64,000 bases of DNA from Nevskia soli DSM 19509 (GTDB taxonomy: Bacteria; Pseudomonadota; Gammaproteobacteria; Nevskiales; Nevskiaceae), in the NCBI RefSeq assembly GCF_000711955.1, contig NZ_JONR01000001.1, forward strand, positions 248,001 through 312,000, written 5' to 3'. The stretch's first letter is position 1, and every line of letters begins with the position of its first letter. The notes under the pieces were generated by a model. That model ran no database searches. It was not told the origin of the DNA and worked only from the letters and a program-made list of their open reading frames with translations. Made by a program: the position numbers and the translations under genes. Shown in pieces: positions 14,191 through 21,462 of this stretch.

Positions 14191-14880
14191 TCAGCCGTTC
14201 ATCCCGCCACAGCGCGCATACCAGGCCTTGACCCGGGGAAACGACAGGATGCGCTCCGCCACATCGCTGGTGCGGATCATCTCGTCGAGCTGTGCCACCA
14301 CCGCGATGTCGCCGATGGTTAGCGCCTCGCCGGTAAGGAACGGTTGCTCCAGCAGCAGGGTGTCGAGATCCTGCACGTGTTGCAGCAGCATCTTCACCAC
14401 CTCGACCTTGGTGTAATTGCCGAGGCCCTGGTTGCCGAGCTTCTTCGGATAGCGCCGGCTCAATACCAGCTTCACCACCGCGCGCTCCCAGCGCGGACGA
14501 CCGGTGCAGACCAGGTCCAGCGCCTTCTCCATCGCCACCGGATCGAGCATGCGCAGGTACAGTTCGTAGAAATACAGCGAGGTCCCCGCCCAGTCCTCCA
14601 GCAGGCGCGACTGCGCCAGCGCCTGCGGATCGGCCGGGTAGAGCAGCCGGTCGGGGTGCTTCTGGTCGAGGAAACGGGCGATGTGCGCCGAGTCCTGCAG
14701 GCGTTCGCCGTCGTAATCCAGCACCGGCAGCTTGCCGGCGGGCGACAGCTTTGCAGCCTGCAATGCGCGCAGGCCGTTGTAGTTGACCACCTGGTAACTC
14801 AGGCCTTTGAACTCGAGGCAGCGCCGGATCTTGTTGCAGAACGGCGACATCACCCACTGGTGCAGGACGATTTCGGACAC
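14191..14880 (-). CDS. Glutathione S-transferase family protein
   Basis: The 229-residue protein starts at GTG 14880 behind GGGAGAGC. The N-terminal thioredoxin-like domain has VMSPFCNKIRRCLEFKGLSYQ, where S-P-F-C is the active-site turn used by Cys or Ser-type GSTs, then KLSPAGKLPVLDYDGERLQDSAHI with the cis-Pro LPVL and the glutathione-binding DSAHI (usually ESxxI). A helical C-terminal domain runs from about residue 90. It may be a GST or a glutathione-dependent reductase; the substrate is unknown. It is followed by a strong terminator, and the upstream SDR gene on the same strand is 65 bases away. Confidence 0.9.
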   Translation of the reverse strand: MSEIVLHQWVMSPFCNKIRRCLEFKGLSYQVVNYNGLRALQAAKLSPAGKLPVLDYDGERLQDSAHIARFLDQKHPDRLLYPADPQALAQSRLLEDWAGTSLYFYELYLRMLDPVAMEKALDLVCTGRPRWERAVVKLVLSRRYPKKLGNQGLGNYTKVEVVKMLLQHVQDLDTLLLEQPFLTGEALTIGDIAVVAQLDEMIRTSDVAERILSFPRVKAWYARCGGMNG

Positions 14881-14945
14881 TGGCGCTCTCCCTTGTATTC
14901 GAAGTCGCCTCGGCAGCCGCCCGAGGCTCTTCCCCGCATCCTACA

Positions 14946-15692
14946 TCAACCCATGCGGGCAACCAGTTGCAGCGGCAGGTTGCGCATGGCGAACCCCATC
15001 ACGTTCCAGGGCCACGCCGGCACGCAGGCTTCGGCCTTTTCCTTCTCGATGGCCGCGACCAGGGCGCGGCAACCGGTGGCGGTATCGACCATGAACGGCG
15101 TCTTCTTCACCTTTTCGTTGATCTCGCTGCGGATGTAGCCGGGATACAAGGTGGTTACCTTGATCTTGGTGCGCATCAGGTCGGCGCGGATGCCCTCGGT
15201 CAGCGCCGCCACGCCGGCCTTGGTGGCGGCATAGGTGGTGATGTTGCCGGGCATGCCGCGCATGGCGCTCATCGAGGAGATCATCACCAGGTGGCCGTGA
15301 CCCTGCTTGCGGAAGATCTCCACCGCGGCTTCGCACTGCGCCAGCGCGGCGACGAAGTTGGTTTCGGCGGTCTGGCGGTTGGCCCAGAAGTAGCCGGTGC
15401 CGACCGGCTTGCCCTTGCCGATGCCGGCGTTGACGATGATGCGGTCGAGCCCGCCGAACTCCTCGGCGAACTCGCGGAACACGGTGAAGACCTGCTCGTA
15501 GTCGTTGACGTCCAGCGGCTTGATCGAAACGCGGATGGCGGGATTGAGCGTCAGCAGCTCCTGCTTCAATTCCTCCAGCCGCTCGGTGCGTCGAGCGCAC
15601 AGGGCCAGGTCGCGGCCCTTTTTGGCGAATTCGCGGGCCATGCCGGCGCCGAGGCCGGAACTGGCGCCGGTGATGAGGATGTTCTTGCGCAT
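14946..15692 (-). CDS. Short-chain dehydrogenase/reductase
   Basis: This is a classical SDR of 248 residues. The cofactor motif TGASSGLGAGMAREF is at residues 8-22, ALCARRTERL suggests NADP preference, and NAGIGKGKP is the NNAG-equivalent. The Ser-Tyr-Lys site is visible as ISSMSAM, then TTYAATKAGVAAL. The C-terminal ALVAAIEKEKAEACVPAW resembles SDRs linked to fatty acyl or steroid metabolism. Together with the adjacent phosphatase, GST and acyl-CoA genes it may belong to lipid metabolism, but the substrate cannot be read. It starts 22 bases after the stop of the upstream histidine-phosphatase gene (15715), so the two are probably co-transcribed. Confidence 0.93.
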   Translation of the reverse strand: MRKNILITGASSGLGAGMAREFAKKGRDLALCARRTERLEELKQELLTLNPAIRVSIKPLDVNDYEQVFTVFREFAEEFGGLDRIIVNAGIGKGKPVGTGYFWANRQTAETNFVAALAQCEAAVEIFRKQGHGHLVMISSMSAMRGMPGNITTYAATKAGVAALTEGIRADLMRTKIKVTTLYPGYIRSEINEKVKKTPFMVDTATGCRALVAAIEKEKAEACVPAWPWNVMGFAMRNLPLQLVARMG

Positions 15693-15714
15693 GGTGATTC
15701 TTCGGCTCGTCGGA

Positions 15715-16407
15715 TCAGCGGTAGGTGATGAGTTTATGCTGCGCGCCCTCGAAGTGGGCGTGCTCGTTGAGTGTGCTGAGGTAGCGGGCGCGCTCGCTGT
15801 AGATGATCTTGGTCACGCCGCAATTGGCCAGCGTGAGATTCAATCGGTAAGCCTGATGCTCGGAGAATTGCAGCAACTCGCGGCAGATGGCGCTGATCAC
15901 GCCGCCGGAGGTGAAGACCAGTGCCGTCTTCGACGGGCCGAGGGACCGGATCAGTTCGCTCAGGGCGCGGTTGCAGCGTTCGCGGAACGCCGTCCAGGAC
16001 TCGCCGTAGTCCGCGTCGTGGCCGCCGTCGATCCAGCGTTCCATCGCCTTGCCGAACATTTCCTGGAATACGCGATGCGGCTCCGGCATCTTCGCCAGCT
16101 CGGCCATCATCGCTTCTGGTTTGGCGAAGCGCGGCTCGAAGCGCACGATGATTTCGTCGTGGTCGTATTCGCGAAAGCCCGGCACATCGTGCGTCGGCGC
16201 CGCCAGCTGCATCGCTTCGAGGCAGCTGGCGGCGGTCTGGCGGTGACGCTTCATCGCGCCGGTGACGACCGTATCCACCTGCGGCACGCGTGTACGCAGC
16301 GCCAGGCCCAGGACACGGCCCTGCTCGACGCCGGTCGGCGACAGCTCGTCGTAGTCGGCCTTGCCGAAGGAAGCCTGGCCGTGGCGGATCAGATAGATGG
16401 CACCCAT
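15715..16407 (-). CDS. Histidine phosphatase family protein
   Basis: Starting at 16407, the 230-residue protein opens with MGAIYLIRHGQASFGKADYD, in which RHG is the histidine-phosphatase signature with the phospho-accepting His. ELSPTGVEQGRVLG and ESWTAFRERCNRAL provide the expected helix and Glu, and the second catalytic His position is replaced: ALVFTSGGVISAI has Ser-Gly where the HG usually stands (VSHGG). The open frame runs upstream to 16542, but that part overlaps the repeat at 16483-16540. Members hydrolyse phosphomonoesters; the altered second motif suggests reduced or changed activity. Confidence 0.88.
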   Translation of the reverse strand: MGAIYLIRHGQASFGKADYDELSPTGVEQGRVLGLALRTRVPQVDTVVTGAMKRHRQTAASCLEAMQLAAPTHDVPGFREYDHDEIIVRFEPRFAKPEAMMAELAKMPEPHRVFQEMFGKAMERWIDGGHDADYGESWTAFRERCNRALSELIRSLGPSKTALVFTSGGVISAICRELLQFSEHQAYRLNLTLANCGVTKIIYSERARYLSTLNEHAHFEGAQHKLITYR

Positions 16408-16482
16408 CAGGCCGGCCCGCTCGATTGTCGATACATGCCTGCTCTCCGTTTGGAGGCCACATGCTACGTGCGCGATGGCCGC

Positions 16483-16540
16483 TAATGAAATGCTCGTTTT
16501 GCATTGCAGGCCATGCACCGGATTCATGGCGGCGGCACGC
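16483..16540. repeat. Dispersed 58-bp repeat, copy A
   Basis: The sequence aligns over about 56 bases with 18742-18797, including shared blocks ATGAAATG, TCGTTTT, and CACCGGATTCATGG/CGCCGGATTCATGG. It lies upstream of the histidine-phosphatase gene, in the gap before the divergent lipoprotein gene. Confidence 0.7.
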
Positions 16541-16611
16541 AAATTGCAGCATCCGGCGTACCAAGATTAGGGCTTGGTTGCGAGCCCCCCAAAAAGGCCA
16601 GGAGAACGACA

Positions 16612-17379
16612 TTGAAAACCGGTTTGATCCCCACATTTACCTTGCTCGCCGCTGCTGTCCTGGCGGGCTGCGGCGGCAGCGACGTCAGCGTGGGCAATGC
16701 CTCCCCGGCCGGAGGGTTCCGCGTGGTCAACGGCATCCCGGATTCGACCGGACTGAGCGCTAGCCTCGGCGGCGGCAATGCGACCGAGAGCACCGGCTTC
16801 GGCGCAGTCAGCAAGAACTATGTCGTGGCTACCGGCAGTTATACCGCTACCTTGAGCAGCAATGCCGAGTCCTTTCAGATCGCCGGCGTCGCCATCGCGG
16901 AAGACCAGCTGACCACCCTGTTCGGCACCGGCACCATCAGCGGCACCCATGGCGGCTTCACCGCACAGGAGTCCCTGGTCGTGCCGTCGACCGGCCAGCT
17001 GCGGCTGCAATGGGCGCATGCGGCCTATGCCGAATCACAGTCGGTGCCGCAGTTTGCCATCTATCTGATCCCCCCGGGCAGCGGCATCGCGGGCGCAACG
17101 TCAACCACGGTGCCGTTCGGGACCGCCTCTACCGCCGTGACCGTCGCCGCCGGCACCTACGAAATCGTCATTACCGACCCGAACAGCGGCAACAAGGTGG
17201 TGTTCGACAGCGGCAGCAAGGGCGTCACCCTGCCGCTGACCGGCAGCAGCACGTCTGCGTACGCCATCGAGATCGCCGCACTGGATGCTTCCGGCGGCAG
17301 CAAGGACGGCTCGGCCATCTCCGTGCTGGTGCTGCAGAACACCGGGGAAAGTCTGCCCCTGTTCAACGGCCAGAACTGA
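16612..17379 (+). CDS. DUF4397-like lipoprotein
   Basis: The likely start is TTG 16612, with AGGAG seven bases upstream, giving 255 residues; earlier in-frame ATGs overlap the dispersed repeat. The N-terminus LKTGLIPTFTLLAAAVLAGC is a lipoprotein signal with lipobox LAGC. The mature part is low in charge and rich in Gly, Ser, Thr and Ala, with repeated beta-strand patterns (GFRVVNGIPDSTGLSASLGG; AVTVAAGTYEIVITDPNSG) similar to DUF4397 cell-surface domains. There is no catalytic motif. The function is unknown, probably a surface or periplasmic lipoprotein. Confidence 0.8.
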   Translation: MKTGLIPTFTLLAAAVLAGCGGSDVSVGNASPAGGFRVVNGIPDSTGLSASLGGGNATESTGFGAVSKNYVVATGSYTATLSSNAESFQIAGVAIAEDQLTTLFGTGTISGTHGGFTAQESLVVPSTGQLRLQWAHAAYAESQSVPQFAIYLIPPGSGIAGATSTTVPFGTASTAVTVAAGTYEIVITDPNSGNKVVFDSGSKGVTLPLTGSSTSAYAIEIAALDASGGSKDGSAISVLVLQNTGESLPLFNGQN

Positions 17380-17460
17380 GGCTGGAGTCGACGCGGATTC
17401 GAGGAGCTCTCAGGCCGCCGCCGGCAGCGCCGATGTCGGCGACGCATCGATGACCTCAGT

Positions 17461-18693
17461 TCATTTCATGTAGCCGCGCTTGGCCAGCTCGATGCGCGCG
17501 ATCAGGCCCTTGTGCACCTCGTCCGGCCCGTCGGCCAGGCGCAGCGAGCGCGCCTGGATGTAGAAGGCGGTGAGCGGCACGTCGCGCGACACGCCGGCGC
17601 CGCCGTGGATCTGGATGGCGTCATCGACGATCTTCTGCAATACGTTCGGCGCCACCACCTTGATGGCGGAAATTTCCGTCATCGCGTTGAGCGCGCCGAC
17701 CTTGTCGATCTTCCAGGCCGCGTGCAGGGTGAGCAGGCGCGCCTGGTCGATGGCGATGCGTGCCTCGGCCACGCGCTCGCGGTTGCCGCCGAGGTTGAGG
17801 ATCGGCTTGCCGAAGGCCGTGCGCTTCATGCCGCGCGCGATCATCAAGTCCAGCGTCTGTTCCGCCGCGCCGATGCAGCGCATGCAGTGGTGGATGCGCC
17901 CCGGCCCCAGGCGCCCCTGGGCGATTTCGAAGCCCTTGCCCGGCCCCGCGATGATGCTGGACAGCGGCACGCGCACATCGGTGAAATGCACCTCGCCGTG
18001 ACCGTGCGGCTCGTCGTACTCGCCGAACACCGGCACCATGCGCTTGATCTCCACCCCCGGCGCATCCAGCGGCACCAGCACCATCGAATGCTGGTGGTGG
18101 CGATCCTTGGTCGCGTCCGGCGTCAACGCCATGAAGATGGCGATCTTCGCCCGCGGATCGCCGATGCCGGAGGACCACCATTTCTTGCCGTTGAGCACCA
18201 CGGTGTCGCCTTCGACCACGGCGGTCGCCTGCATATTGGTGGCGTCGGAGGAGGCGACGTCCGGCTCGGTCATGCAGAACACCGAGCGCATCTCGCCGGC
18301 CAGCAGCGGCTTCAGCCAGCGTTCCTTCTGCTCCTCCGAGCCGTAGCGCCACAGCACTTCCATGTTGCCGGTGTCCGGCGCGTTGCAGTTGAAGATTTCC
18401 GGCGCCATCAGGCTGCGCCCGGTCTCTTCCGCCACCGGCGCGTATTCCAGGGTGCTGAGGCCGCCGCCGAGCTTGTCGTCAGGCAGGAACAGGTTCCACA
18501 GGCCTTCGGCCCTCGCCTTGGCCTTCAGTTCCTCCACCAGCGGCGGGATGGTCCATTCCTTCCATTCGCCGCCCTTGCGCGCGGCGAGCAGGCCTTCCCA
18601 GTGCTGCTGCTCCACCGGCAGGATGTGCTGGCGCATGAAGGCCTTCACGCGCTTGATGATGTCTTTTGCCTTGGGGCTGGGCTCGAAATCCAT
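17461..18693 (-). CDS. Acyl-CoA dehydrogenase family protein (ACAD10/11-like)
   Basis: The gene starts at ATG 18693 behind GGAGGAGC, giving 410 residues. Domains run as usual: an N-terminal helical domain (1-135), a beta domain with FCMTEPDVASSDATNMQ (FAD/substrate loop), and a C-terminal helical domain with QIHGGAGVSRDVPLTAFYIQ and the terminal RLADGPDEVHKGLIARIE. The ADGPDEVH ending, GGAGVS and WKEWTIPPLVEELKAKARAEG segments are features of the ACAD10/11 / FadE subgroup acting on long or 4-hydroxy acyl-CoAs. The DNA upstream holds copy B of the dispersed repeat. Confidence 0.92.
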   Translation of the reverse strand: MDFEPSPKAKDIIKRVKAFMRQHILPVEQQHWEGLLAARKGGEWKEWTIPPLVEELKAKARAEGLWNLFLPDDKLGGGLSTLEYAPVAEETGRSLMAPEIFNCNAPDTGNMEVLWRYGSEEQKERWLKPLLAGEMRSVFCMTEPDVASSDATNMQATAVVEGDTVVLNGKKWWSSGIGDPRAKIAIFMALTPDATKDRHHQHSMVLVPLDAPGVEIKRMVPVFGEYDEPHGHGEVHFTDVRVPLSSIIAGPGKGFEIAQGRLGPGRIHHCMRCIGAAEQTLDLMIARGMKRTAFGKPILNLGGNRERVAEARIAIDQARLLTLHAAWKIDKVGALNAMTEISAIKVVAPNVLQKIVDDAIQIHGGAGVSRDVPLTAFYIQARSLRLADGPDEVHKGLIARIELAKRGYMK

Positions 18694-18741
18694 GGGATGC
18701 TCCTCCTGCGGGAGTGCACATCCTAGGCGCCCGCGAGTCAA

Positions 18742-18797
18742 TCATGAAATGATCGTTTTTGATTGCCTGCCATGCGCCGGATTCATGGGCGGCACGC
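18742..18797. repeat. Dispersed repeat, copy B
   Basis: See the copy at 16483-16540; roughly four of five bases match. Copy B is followed at about 18823-18846 by a TTTGATGCGCTCAGGATGACG string of a type seen in many proteobacterial intergenic repeats. Confidence 0.7.
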
Positions 18798-18857
18798 TCC
18801 GTCCCCCCCGGCTTTTTGTCACCCTTTGATGCGCTCAGGATGACGGGGAGACGACGG

Positions 18858-20777
18858 TTACGCCGCTTCGAGCAACGGCGGCCTCGCCACCGCCAGCGCC
18901 AGCTCCGCCGGATGATCTTTGGCCCGCAGCACCCGCCCGAAACGCTCGCGCGAGTAAGCCTGGGTGTAAACACCCTCGTTCCACGCCAGCTTGCCCGCGA
19001 TCATCACCTGGGTTACTACGCCCTGCGGCCGGTTTACCAGCTGTTCGCAGTCGAAGATCTCGCGGCGGATGTATTCGATGGTGCTTTCCGGCTGCCACTG
19101 CCGCAGCATCTGCGGATCGACCACGCACAGATCGGCTTGCATGCCGGGCGCCAGGGTGCCGACGTTGAGGCCGAAGAACTCGGCCGGCAGCCGCGTCATG
19201 CGCTGCACCGCCACTGCCACCTGTTGCAGGCCATCCTCCTGCGCGATCTTCAGGGTGCGCAGGTTGCCGTCGTAGAAGGCCATGTTGGTCAGATGCGCGC
19301 CGGAATCGTTGAAGCCGGGAAGATTCAACGGATGGAACAGCAGCTTCTTCACCACCGCCGGATCGCGATTGGCGGTGGTGGTGTGCCAGCGCAGCCGGGT
19401 ATCCCATTGCCGCAGCAGGTGCAGGAAGAAATCGGCATCGTCGCCGGCCGGAGTGGGGAAAGTGGCGAAGAAGGCGGCCTCTTCCTCGTTCAGCGCCACG
19501 CCCGCGCCGGATTGCCAGGCGAGCAGGCGGCGGTACGCCGTTTCCAGCGTCTCGCCGTTCCAGCAGGTCAACGGGCAGGATTCGACGTGCATGTCGTCGA
19601 GCCGGCGGCTCAGCACATTGTCCGCGCGTCCCAGCAGGCGTTTGAGATTGGCCAGATTGAAGCCGCGCTTGCCCTTGTGCCACATGGCGCGGAAGGCGCG
19701 GGCGTATTCCGGATCGTTGAGGATGCGCAGGCGCCCGGCGTGGTCGTCCAGTTCGCACTCGTTGAGCACGCGCAGTTCCGGGATCTCCTCGGCGATCGGC
19801 GTGATGACGCCGTCGCTCCACAGCTTGAACGGCGCCGACAGGGCCTGGAAGCGGAACAGGCCGCCGACCAGCTTCGAGTTGAGCAGGCGCGACAGCGCCA
19901 TGCCGAGCTTGGCCAGGGAATGATTGGTGTGCAGGTCGATCGCCGCCACGGCGGTGGTCTTCAACCGGCGGCCGTGGAGACGCCCGCTGCTCAGCAGGAA
20001 GGTGCGCAGCGTCGCCAGCGGGCTGTCCTTGGGCGGCGTGGCCTGCCACACCCGGTCCCAGCGGCGCACGATATCGGTCAGCAGCTTCAGCTCGCTGAAC
20101 GGGGCGAACTGGGTGGGAATCTGCTTGCGCGTATTGGGCCGGTTGGCCAGGTAATGGAAGGGCAGGGCGTCGGTGGAGAAGCCGGCATAGCCTTCCTGCA
20201 TGCCCTTCTCCAGCAGCGCCGACATCCGCGCCAATTCTTCCGGCGTCGGTTCACGGCTGACCGAAGCCTGCAGGCCCATCACCTCGATGCGCAGCATCGA
20301 GTGGGGAATCATCGGCATTACGTTGGGGCCGAGCGGCAGCCGCTCGAAGTGCTCCAGGTAGGCGGCGGAATCGTTCCAGTTCACTACGTCGCCCACCTTG
20401 CGCAGCACATGCTTGGGCACGTTCTCCACCCGCGCGAAGCAGTCGACGATGGGGTCGTCGCCATTGCGCCGCTGGTTGCCGTAGGCCACGCCGAGCGAAC
20501 AGTTGCTCATCACCACCGTGGTGGTGCCGTGGCGCACCGCTTCCGGCAGCTCCGGCGCCAGTTCCACTTCCAGGTCGAGGTGGGTGTGGATGTCGAGCAG
20601 GCCTGGCATCAGCCAGCGGCCCGCGCAGTCGATGACGGTGGTTCCCGCCGGGGCGGAAAGGTTCTGGCCGAGTGCCGCGACGCGACCTTCGCGCACCAGC
20701 AGGTCGGCCAGTTGCGGCTCTTTGCCGCTGCCGTCGAAAATGGTGGCGTTCCTGAACAGGGTGGGGTTCGCATCCAT
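18858..20777 (-). CDS. Amidohydrolase family protein (N-acyl-D-amino-acid deacylase-like)
   Basis: The 639-residue protein is a metal-dependent amidohydrolase of the D-aminoacylase branch. The N-terminus FRNATIFDGSGKEPQLADLL is the composite beta domain, followed by the metal motif GLLDIHTHLD (HxH at about 60-62). Further conserved points are TTTVVMSNCSLG (the Cys-containing loop of D-aminoacylases), WHTTTANRDP, and NDSGAHLTNMAFYDGN with the late Asp/His. The C-terminal MTRLPAEFFGLNVGTLAPGMQADL is characteristic. Usual family length is about 480-570, so the protein has extra internal sequence (about 280-400). Substrate unknown; GAGGAT gives a good ribosome site. Confidence 0.87.
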   Translation of the reverse strand: MDANPTLFRNATIFDGSGKEPQLADLLVREGRVAALGQNLSAPAGTTVIDCAGRWLMPGLLDIHTHLDLEVELAPELPEAVRHGTTTVVMSNCSLGVAYGNQRRNGDDPIVDCFARVENVPKHVLRKVGDVVNWNDSAAYLEHFERLPLGPNVMPMIPHSMLRIEVMGLQASVSREPTPEELARMSALLEKGMQEGYAGFSTDALPFHYLANRPNTRKQIPTQFAPFSELKLLTDIVRRWDRVWQATPPKDSPLATLRTFLLSSGRLHGRRLKTTAVAAIDLHTNHSLAKLGMALSRLLNSKLVGGLFRFQALSAPFKLWSDGVITPIAEEIPELRVLNECELDDHAGRLRILNDPEYARAFRAMWHKGKRGFNLANLKRLLGRADNVLSRRLDDMHVESCPLTCWNGETLETAYRRLLAWQSGAGVALNEEEAAFFATFPTPAGDDADFFLHLLRQWDTRLRWHTTTANRDPAVVKKLLFHPLNLPGFNDSGAHLTNMAFYDGNLRTLKIAQEDGLQQVAVAVQRMTRLPAEFFGLNVGTLAPGMQADLCVVDPQMLRQWQPESTIEYIRREIFDCEQLVNRPQGVVTQVMIAGKLAWNEGVYTQAYSRERFGRVLRAKDHPAELALAVARPPLLEAA

Positions 20778-20884
20778 TGCGCATCCTCTGGTGTTTTCTT
20801 TATCTACACCTTAAGGCCTGAGGATGGTCCCACCTAGTAGGAACATTGACCTAACCATGATGGGGCGGCTGGGGCGAATCGTCC

Positions 20885-21304
20885 TCATGCGGCGGGTTCG
20901 TCGAGCAGGGCCTGGATGATCGGGCAGCCGCTGACCTCGCCGTGGCCGGAGCAGTGCCCGGCGTGGTGGGCCAGCACCGAGCGCATCTTTTCCAGCTCGC
21001 GGATGCGCGATTCCAGGTCGGCGACACGCTTCTGCGCGATCGCCTTGACCTTGCCGCGGTCATGGCCGTCCTCGGTCAGCCGCAGCAGTTCGGCGATGTC
21101 CTCCAGGGAAAAGCCCAGGGTCTTGGCGCGGCGGATGAATTGCAGGCGCTGCGCATCGGCGGCGCCGTAGAGGCGGTAGCCTCCGGCGGTACGCGGGGCG
21201 GGTTGCAGCAGGCCCTGGCGCTCGTAGAAACGGACGGTGTCGATATTGACGTCGGCGGCCTTGGCAAGGCGGCCGATGGTGAATTGGGCAGGATGATTGG
21301 GCAT
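20885..21304 (-). CDS. MerR-family regulator, metal-sensor-like but lacking one Cys
   Basis: This 139-residue protein has a complete MerR winged helix (FTIGRLAKAADVNIDTVRFYERQGLL, residues 8-33, then APRTAGGYRLYGAADAQRLQFIRRAKTLGFSLEDIAELL). A dimerisation helix (85-115) and a C-terminal loop HHAGHCSGHGEVSGCPIIQAL follow. The C-terminal pair of cysteines matches heavy-metal sensors such as MerR, PbrR and ZntR. However, the cysteine normally at the start of the dimerisation helix is absent (TEDGHDRGKVKAIA), so the metal site would differ or be lost. No metal-resistance gene is adjacent, and the target is unknown. Confidence 0.9.
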   Translation of the reverse strand: MPNHPAQFTIGRLAKAADVNIDTVRFYERQGLLQPAPRTAGGYRLYGAADAQRLQFIRRAKTLGFSLEDIAELLRLTEDGHDRGKVKAIAQKRVADLESRIRELEKMRSVLAHHAGHCSGHGEVSGCPIIQALLDEPAA

Positions 21305-21402
21305 GTGGGTATCCCGGAAATCTGACGGGCAGCTTGAAGTCTGGAGTCTACTCCGGGCTCAATGGTTCTGCTTCGATCTGGATCGCTTGCGCAGCACACA
21401 GC

Positions 21403-21432
21403 AAAACGCCCCACCGCTGAGCGATGGGGCGT
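21403..21432 (-). terminator. Rho-independent terminator of the DUF1302 gene
   Basis: Read on the minus strand, ACGCCCCA and TGGGGCGT form an 8-base stem around CCGCTGAGCGA-type loop bases, followed by TTTT. It starts about 30 bases after the DUF1302 stop. Confidence 0.82.
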
Positions 21433-21462
21433 CGGGAAACAACGCTCAAATCCGGCGCCGCG

